6,224 nucleotides of DNA, taken from Magnetovibrio sp. GTDB lineage: Bacteria; Pseudomonadota; Alphaproteobacteria; Rhodospirillales; Magnetovibrionaceae. A model generated the notes under the pieces. The model searched no databases, was not told the origin of the DNA, and saw only the letters and a program-made list of their open reading frames with translations. The stretch spans positions 1-6,224 of the forward strand of contig JAESUA010000304.1 in NCBI GenBank assembly GCA_016763255.1, in the 5' to 3' direction. This document shows, piece after piece, positions 1 through 3,709 of this stretch. A program made the translations under genes and the position numbers. Each line of letters starts with the position of its first letter. Position 1 is the first letter of the stretch.

Positions 1-1095
1 CATCGCACCGGCCCGTTGCAGGCCTTCGATCTTTTTCAGTTCGTCCTCAAGCTCTTTGAGGATCTGACCGCTTTCATTTTTAAGCTCATCTTGCTGAGCC
101 AATTCCTTAGCGTACTTGCGAATCTCAACCAATTCATCGATCAGTTCTTTGTTTTCGGTTTTGACCTCACGCACGATGGAGGCAACTTCGCTTTTCAGCC
201 GATCCACTTCGCTGCGACCGTCATCATCACCGGCATCCACGCCGCAATACGCCGTCGCCATGCGCTGCATGGCTTTGCAGTCGGTTTTAAAAAAACCCGC
301 CGCATCTTTTTCCCATTTATCGACCATCACCTGGAGCGCCGCTAACGCCGAGCCGGTGGCCTGGGCGATGTTTTCACGCGCCGTAACCACCACCGGGTTT
401 TTGTCGCCTTGGGCCAATTCATCACAGCTCTCATCAATAGCCTTCTGTTTATCGGCCATTGCGCGGTGCATAGACTTCGCCGCCCCCTGCACCGCTGCAC
501 TCAGGCCAGACCATTCCCCGCGCGCGCCGAACCCGCTGATTTCACGCAGCGTCACCTCAGACATTTTCACCGTGCCCTTGGCTTTGGACATCATCGCACT
601 GGCTTTGCCCCCAACACTGCGGGCAACCTTGGGGATTTCGCTCATGCCTTCGGCTTTTTTCTGCGGCAAGTAGGCCTTGATAACCTCGTCCAATCGTCGC
701 TGCTGGACCTTGCATGCATCGGGGGTGGCGTCATTCAGGGCAATTTGCAGATTTTTCATTTTTGCCAGACGCACGGCAGCGGCCTGAAAGGCTTTCACGT
801 GACCGGGCCAGTTTGACGCCATCTCTTGGGCTTGGTCGTCATCACCTTGAACCTTTTTCAGATCCGCCAGAGATTTACTCAACGTCACCGAAAGTCGCAC
901 CGCATCGACCGTATCTTGGGCGCTGGCATCTTTATCAAACCCTTTGATTTCAGCGCTCATTTTATCGAGCAGTTGTTCCGCAGTGGAGATGAGTTTTTGG
1001 CGATCCTTGGCCTCATCGGCGTAAAGAGAGAACGGGGCTACGATCAACGCAAACATCGCCATCGTGAGCCAAATCGTTTTGATATTGTTTTTCAT
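1..1095 (-). CDS. Exported alanine-rich helical protein with C-terminal coiled coil (partial, runs off left edge)
   Basis: I do not recognise a family. The minus strand is open for 365 codons from ATG at 1095 to the window edge, so the C-terminus is missing. Residues 1-26 form a Sec signal peptide: basic MKNNIK, a hydrophobic stretch TIWLTMAMFALIVAPF, then a likely cut after SLYA before DEAK. The product should therefore be periplasmic or secreted. The mature part is rich in Ala, Lys, Asp and Glu and looks almost wholly helical. It has Cys at 128, 224, 273 and 284, and a strongly charged coiled-coil stretch from about residue 293 to 362 with a heptad-like Leu/Ile/Val pattern. The start is supported by GGTGGAG (1110-1104 on the minus strand), 8 bases before the ATG. 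The start overlaps the upstream gene's stop (TGATG), so translation of the two is probably coupled. The role is unknown; it probably acts with the beta-helix protein encoded before it. Confidence 0.85.
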   Translation of the reverse strand, partial: MKNNIKTIWLTMAMFALIVAPFSLYADEAKDRQKLISTAEQLLDKMSAEIKGFDKDASAQDTVDAVRLSVTLSKSLADLKKVQGDDDQAQEMASNWPGHVKAFQAAAVRLAKMKNLQIALNDATPDACKVQQRRLDEVIKAYLPQKKAEGMSEIPKVARSVGGKASAMMSKAKGTVKMSEVTLREISGFGARGEWSGLSAAVQGAAKSMHRAMADKQKAIDESCDELAQGDKNPVVVTARENIAQATGSALAALQVMVDKWEKDAAGFFKTDCKAMQRMATAYCGVDAGDDDGRSEVDRLKSEVASIVREVKTENKELIDELVEIRKYAKELAQQDELKNESGQILKELEDELKKIEGLQRAGAM

Positions 1096-2609
1096 CAGAA
1101 CTGCTCCACCAAATCGGCCCGCGCTCCGTATGGAGTGGCGTCCGGGTTGGTGGGAAACGGCGGTATGCCGTCGATGAAAAGTCGGGTGGCATAATTTTGG
1201 ATCTTGGTATTACCGCCCTCGCCAAAGCCAAGATCGGCGTAATCATCACTGGCGTATGGGTCTTCTTCCACAGCCTCTTCAATGACCGGCGTTGGCTCAT
1301 CAGCCGTTACACCAGCCATCAAAACCGCGTCCTCGCCCAACAATGCGGCCAATTCAGCCATCGCCGGATCGGCTGGCGTTGTGTCCTTTGACGCGATCGG
1401 TGGCGCGTCTGGTTCGGCTTTCGCCCCCGCCGCCAGCACGGCCTTTTTTGAACCCGCAGCAAGGAACGGCTTCACCTGTACATGCAGCTTGGGATCGAAC
1501 GCCGCATTGTCTTCAACGTCCCATTCAAAATCTTCCGCATCATCCGCGCTCAGCGGCAGATAGCGGGCCGATCCATTGAACTTGCCGACCACCGCCGCCA
1601 TGTCCGGGTCCAAAACCGCAAAAAGCGCACCGTTCCCCCAAAACAAGTTTTCAGTAATCGCCACCGGCGGGCCTTTGACGTCGTCCCATTGGGCGTGAAT
1701 CGCACCACCGGCGTTGTAGGCAAACAGATTTTTGGTGATGTCGACCAGCTTGGCGGCGTACTTGTTGCCGATTTCCAAGGTACCGGGGTTGGAGGTGCCG
1801 GGATCGGGGTTATAGGGCCAATTGAGGATAAAGCTGTTGTTCTCAAAACCGTAGCGCTTGATCATCAACTTTCCGGACGGTGAATTCACCCGCCACGCCA
1901 TCACGGTGTTCATGATCAAATTGTTGCGTACCAAAATTTCGGCATCATTGGACATGGCGCGGATCAACGGCTGAGCGACGGTATGCGCGCCGTTCAAAAA
2001 GATGTTTTCGGCCACCACCAAGCGGTCGGTGGTCAGATATCCAAACGCCAAAATGGGATAAAGGCTCGACGTGCCTTTGAGCAAAGAGTTGTTGCGGCTG
2101 TCGTATTTGTTGCCTGGCGCAACATCAAACGTCAGCCCCGACAGGTACAGTTCTTTAAGCGCATGCTTGCGCCCCGCGAACTGGATCACCGGGCGCGACC
2201 GATCCTGGGCGGTGATCAATCGCGACTGATTTTGAAACGGTGCCCGGCTGGTGAAACTATCGTCATAACCGCCGACAATGCGCAACCGCACCCCCGGCGC
2301 CACCACATCGGGGAACAACCAATGACCGGTTTTAGCTTTGCCAAAATAATCCCCGGCGGCGATTTTGATGTTCACCGTGCAATCACCGCACGCCATGATC
2401 TGTTGGCCCGCAGTTTTAAATGCTTTGGTCACGGACTTGGCGGCAAAAATAGTCGTTTTATTGGCGCGGGCCTTGGCGGTGTCATAGGCGGCACTGCCTT
2501 TGGCACCGACCAAAATATCAATATCTGCAGCGTGTGCGGCGATGCTTGCCACACAAAGTATCGACAAAAATGCAGTGATGCCTGCAAAGCGCCTGATGTG
2601 ACGGGGCAT
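1095..2609 (-). CDS. Exported right-handed parallel beta-helix protein, 504 aa
   Basis: Residues 1-27 are a signal peptide: basic MPRHIRR, a hydrophobic core, then a cut after AHA. From about residue 55 to 350 the protein shows the rhythm of a right-handed parallel beta-helix (pectate-lyase-like fold). It opens with an alanine-rich helix and a strand-then-AAGDYFG turn, followed by IVGGYDDSF. Asn-hydrophobic turns then recur as ENIFLNG (201), RNNLIMN (228), ENNSF (256), KNLFAYN (293) and ENLFWGN (320), spaced about 27-36 residues. The family includes polysaccharide lyases and many secreted proteins with no enzymatic role; I cannot pick out a catalytic set. C74 and C77 (CGDC) are the only cysteines in the mature chain. 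Residues 385-465 are rich in Ala, Pro, Asp and Glu and look like a flexible acidic linker before a compact Pro/Asp-rich tail ending ...LVEQF. The ATG at 2609 has a strong AGGGAGG site 5 bases upstream. It is the first gene of a coupled pair. Confidence 0.85.
   Translation of the reverse strand: MPRHIRRFAGITAFLSILCVASIAAHAADIDILVGAKGSAAYDTAKARANKTTIFAAKSVTKAFKTAGQQIMACGDCTVNIKIAAGDYFGKAKTGHWLFPDVVAPGVRLRIVGGYDDSFTSRAPFQNQSRLITAQDRSRPVIQFAGRKHALKELYLSGLTFDVAPGNKYDSRNNSLLKGTSSLYPILAFGYLTTDRLVVAENIFLNGAHTVAQPLIRAMSNDAEILVRNNLIMNTVMAWRVNSPSGKLMIKRYGFENNSFILNWPYNPDPGTSNPGTLEIGNKYAAKLVDITKNLFAYNAGGAIHAQWDDVKGPPVAITENLFWGNGALFAVLDPDMAAVVGKFNGSARYLPLSADDAEDFEWDVEDNAAFDPKLHVQVKPFLAAGSKKAVLAAGAKAEPDAPPIASKDTTPADPAMAELAALLGEDAVLMAGVTADEPTPVIEEAVEEDPYASDDYADLGFGEGGNTKIQNYATRLFIDGIPPFPTNPDATPYGARADLVEQF
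1104..1110 (-). promoter_or_regulatory. Shine-Dalgarno site inside the end of the beta-helix gene
   Basis: The minus strand reads GGTGGAG 8 bases before the ATG at 1095. The site lies within the last codons of the upstream gene, and the stop and start share one base (TGATG). This arrangement supports the chosen start and suggests reinitiation by ribosomes finishing the upstream gene. Confidence 0.65.
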
Positions 2610-2614
2610 ATTCC

Positions 2615-2621
2615 CCTCCCT
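2615..2621 (-). promoter_or_regulatory. Strong Shine-Dalgarno site of the beta-helix gene
   Basis: The minus strand reads AGGGAGG followed by GGAAT and the ATG at 2609. It is the strongest ribosome-binding site in the window and fixes the start of the 504-residue protein. Confidence 0.7.
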
Positions 2622-2627
2622 GTTCTG

Positions 2628-2639
2628 GTTTCGCGAAAC
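2628..2639. promoter_or_regulatory. Perfect 12-bp palindrome GTTTCGCGAAAC, candidate operator
   Basis: The sequence is identical on both strands and lies 18 bases upstream of the beta-helix gene start, just before its Shine-Dalgarno site. The position suits a repressor site or a small 5' leader hairpin. No regulator is encoded in the window, so the role is inferred from symmetry and place alone. Confidence 0.35.
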
Positions 2640-2680
2640 GGCAATTGGGCGTGGCGAAAACAGCGGGCACCGACATACAC

Positions 2681-2704
2681 ACGTATACAGTGTTACTGTT
2701 ACGT
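2681..2704. promoter_or_regulatory. Interrupted inverted repeat over the candidate minus promoter
   Basis: On the plus strand ACGTA, one extra T, and ACAGT form the left arm, GTT is the centre, and ACTGT-TACGT forms the right arm. That is ten complementary pairs with one unpaired base. The repeat fills the region between and over the -35 and -10 candidates, as a repressor operator would. The binding protein is not known. Confidence 0.35.
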
Positions 2705-2709
2705 CACAA
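2682..2709 (-). promoter_or_regulatory. Candidate sigma-70-type promoter for the minus-strand pair
   Basis: The minus strand carries TTGTGA (2709-2704), a 16-base spacer, then TATACG (2687-2682). Each hexamer matches the consensus at four of six positions. Transcription would start about 65 bases before the beta-helix ATG. The match is modest and would be unremarkable alone, but an inverted repeat covers the same bases. Confidence 0.3.
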
Positions 2710-2796
2710 CCCTATTAGATTGTGTCGCACAGCACACACGTTCAAGTCGTTTATTATTGTGGTGCATACCTATTGGTGTATCTTCAGGCATTTTTT

Positions 2797-2828
2797 TGAC
2801 GCAAAGCACCTGCCCGCGCTTTGCATCA
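2797..2828. repeat. Inverted repeat, 11-base arms with one mismatch
   Basis: The left arm TGACGCAAAGC (2797-2807) and right arm GCTTTGCATCA (2818-2828) pair at ten of eleven positions around a 10-base loop, ACCTGCCCGC. A run of seven T precedes the left arm on the plus strand, which becomes a run of A after the stem on the minus strand. It therefore does not read as a rho-independent terminator in either direction. It could be an operator or a leader hairpin. Confidence 0.45.
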
Positions 2829-2865
2829 CGCAAACTTCACAAAACCTTCGTTTTTATATCCACCC

Positions 2866-2889
2866 GGCTCGCTTAGCGTTTAGTGAGCC
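2866..2889. repeat. Inverted repeat, 8-base arms with one mismatch
   Basis: GGCTCGCT (2866-2873) pairs with AGTGAGCC (2882-2889) at seven of eight positions around the loop TAGCGTTT. No T tract follows on either strand. It ends 30 bases before the small ORF at 2920 and may be part of a regulatory leader. Confidence 0.35.
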
Positions 2890-2919
2890 ACATACCTTTC
2901 AAAAATCAGGGCCAGACAA

Positions 2920-3036
2920 ATGCGTATTTTGCCCAACATGCCAAACCCGTTTGCCACGCGGTGGAACGACATCAGCATCATGGCCGCTGTTTTGATCCTC
3001 ATCACGGCTGGGTCTTTTGGCCATTGGCCAAAGTGA
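2920..3036 (+). CDS. Hypothetical 38-residue membrane peptide, or front part of a frameshifted gene
   Basis: I do not recognise this ORF. It reads from ATG at 2920 to TGA at 3034-3036. A polar start rich in Pro, Asn and Arg is followed by a hydrophobic segment at about residues 18-32 (ISIMAAVLILITAG), which could be a membrane anchor or signal sequence, then GSFGHWPK. Codon choice looks like that of the real genes nearby. The ribosome-binding site is weak: only an AGGG about 8 bases upstream. Open codons resume in the next frame from about 3011, and again in the first frame from about 3088 to TAG at 3202-3204. The whole 2920-3204 stretch could thus be one small gene disrupted by two frameshifts. 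Confidence 0.3.
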   Translation: MRILPNMPNPFATRWNDISIMAAVLILITAGSFGHWPK

Positions 3037-3157
3037 TCTTTGCGCCGACGCCGCACCAGAATTTTTGGAGTTGACCACCACGCAACCCGGACCGCATGGC
3101 GCGAAATGATCGAAAATCCGGGCAAGAAGCTCATTCCCACGACAATTTTTGCCGTAT

Positions 3158-3186
3158 TTGCACGGCCTAACCTTGCGAAATATAAG
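3158..3186 (+). promoter_or_regulatory. Candidate sigma-70-type promoter for the coiled-coil/cyclase operon
   Basis: TTGCAC (3158-3163), a 17-base spacer, then TATAAG (3181-3186). The -10 matches five of six consensus positions and the -35 three of six, with optimal spacing. Transcription would start near 3193, giving a leader of about 22 bases to TTG at 3215 or about 49 bases to ATG at 3242. Confidence 0.45.
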
Positions 3187-3214
3187 GATTTGTCGTTAAA
3201 TTAGGGTCTTCATT

Positions 3215-3697
3215 TTGAGCTTGGGAGCATCTTCAACCATCATGGGTGTTACACTACGAGAAACCGACGATTTACTCGTCGCGCAAACGGAAATTCGCCA
3301 CCTGAAAAACACCATTCAGGCCCTACGCGAAGAGATGGAGCGCGTGCGCTTCGAAAAAGACGAAGCGGTTTCGGCTGCAGTGTCCGAAGCCAACCAAGAA
3401 ATCCAACAATTGCGCGCCACCGCCGGTGCACTGCGTGATGAATTGGAAAGCCTGCGCTTTGACAAAGACGAGGCCGTGCACGGTGCGATCAAAGACGGCA
3501 AAGACGAAACCGGCCAACTGCACCACACCATTCAGGCGATCCGCGACGAAACAGAAGCGGTCAAATTCAAATACGAAGATCAAATCGAGCAGATGAGTCG
3601 ACACGCACGCGATGAATCCAAACAGCTGCACCAAACCATACAGGCGATCCGCGATGAGTTGGATGCCCTGAGAAACGATCAAACTAAAAAAGCTTAA
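3215..3697 (+). CDS. Coiled-coil protein of four 36-residue repeats, probable partner of the adenylyl cyclase
   Basis: I do not recognise a named family. No signal peptide or membrane segment is visible, so the product is probably cytoplasmic. After a short leader, residues 25-160 consist of four tandem repeats: 25-60, 61-96, 97-132 and a shortened 133-160. Each has the core Q-L-x-x-T-I-Q-A-(L/I)-R-(D/E)-E followed by charged residues such as RFEKDEAV. There is no Pro and no Cys. It is predicted to form a long, highly charged helix that oligomerises. The start is uncertain. TTG at 3215 has AGGG eight bases upstream. ATG at 3242 (residue 10) has GGGAG about 14 bases upstream and would give 151 residues. 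The stop is 12 bases before the cyclase start, so the two are almost certainly cotranscribed. Scaffolding, localising or regulating the cyclase is an inference from that position; a structural filament-like role is the alternative. Confidence 0.8.
   Translation: MSLGASSTIMGVTLRETDDLLVAQTEIRHLKNTIQALREEMERVRFEKDEAVSAAVSEANQEIQQLRATAGALRDELESLRFDKDEAVHGAIKDGKDETGQLHHTIQAIRDETEAVKFKYEDQIEQMSRHARDESKQLHQTIQAIRDELDALRNDQTKKA
3287..3694 (+). repeat. Tandem 108-bp coding repeats (four copies, last one truncated)
   Basis: Units start at 3287, 3395, 3503 and 3611. The third and fourth keep the exact string CAGGCGATCCGCGA at 3533-3546 and 3641-3654, 108 bases apart. The first two share RF(E/D)KDEAV at the protein level. 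The pattern implies growth of the gene by internal duplication, the last two units being the most recent. Confidence 0.8.
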
Positions 3698-3698
3698 C

Positions 3699-3705
3699 GA
3701 GGGAA
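3699..3705 (+). promoter_or_regulatory. Shine-Dalgarno site of the adenylyl cyclase gene
   Basis: GAGGGAA lies four bases before the ATG at 3710 and directly after the stop of the coiled-coil gene. It supports the ATG at 3710, and hence the long basic N-terminal tail, over the next in-frame Met at residue 65. Confidence 0.65.
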
Positions 3706-3709
3706 TTTT

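Larger units (their letters stand above)
2610..3214. other. Divergent intergenic region, about 605 bases
   Basis: This stretch separates the minus-strand exported-protein pair from the plus-strand coiled-coil/cyclase pair and must hold the promoters for both. The part from about 2680 to 2910 is more AT-rich than the genes. I can point to a 12-bp palindrome (2628-2639), an inverted repeat on a possible minus promoter (2681-2709), two larger imperfect inverted repeats (2797-2828 and 2866-2889), a small ORF (2920-3036) and a candidate plus promoter (3158-3186). I found no tRNA and no rho-independent terminator. No riboswitch class is recognisable, although the two inverted repeats could fold in a long leader RNA of the minus-strand operon. 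Confidence 0.6.

Noticed and set aside
16..816. Several overlapping plus-strand ORFs across the left part
   Set aside because: They overlap one another and lie antisense to the 365-codon open minus-strand gene, which has a signal peptide, ribosome-binding site and coupling to the upstream gene.
2791..2828. T run next to a stem as a rho-independent terminator
   Set aside because: The T run precedes the stem on the plus strand and becomes an A run after the stem on the minus strand, so neither direction has the required stem followed by T.
1983..2876. Long plus-strand ORF, 297 codons, antisense to the beta-helix gene
   Set aside because: The opposite strand has a signal peptide, strong ribosome-binding site and fold-consistent repeats. 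The plus-strand product has no recognisable domain and lacks a ribosome-binding site.
2880..3140. Minus-strand ORF of 86 codons in the intergenic region
   Set aside because: It has no ribosome-binding site and no domain, and it competes with a plus-strand ORF of better codon use.
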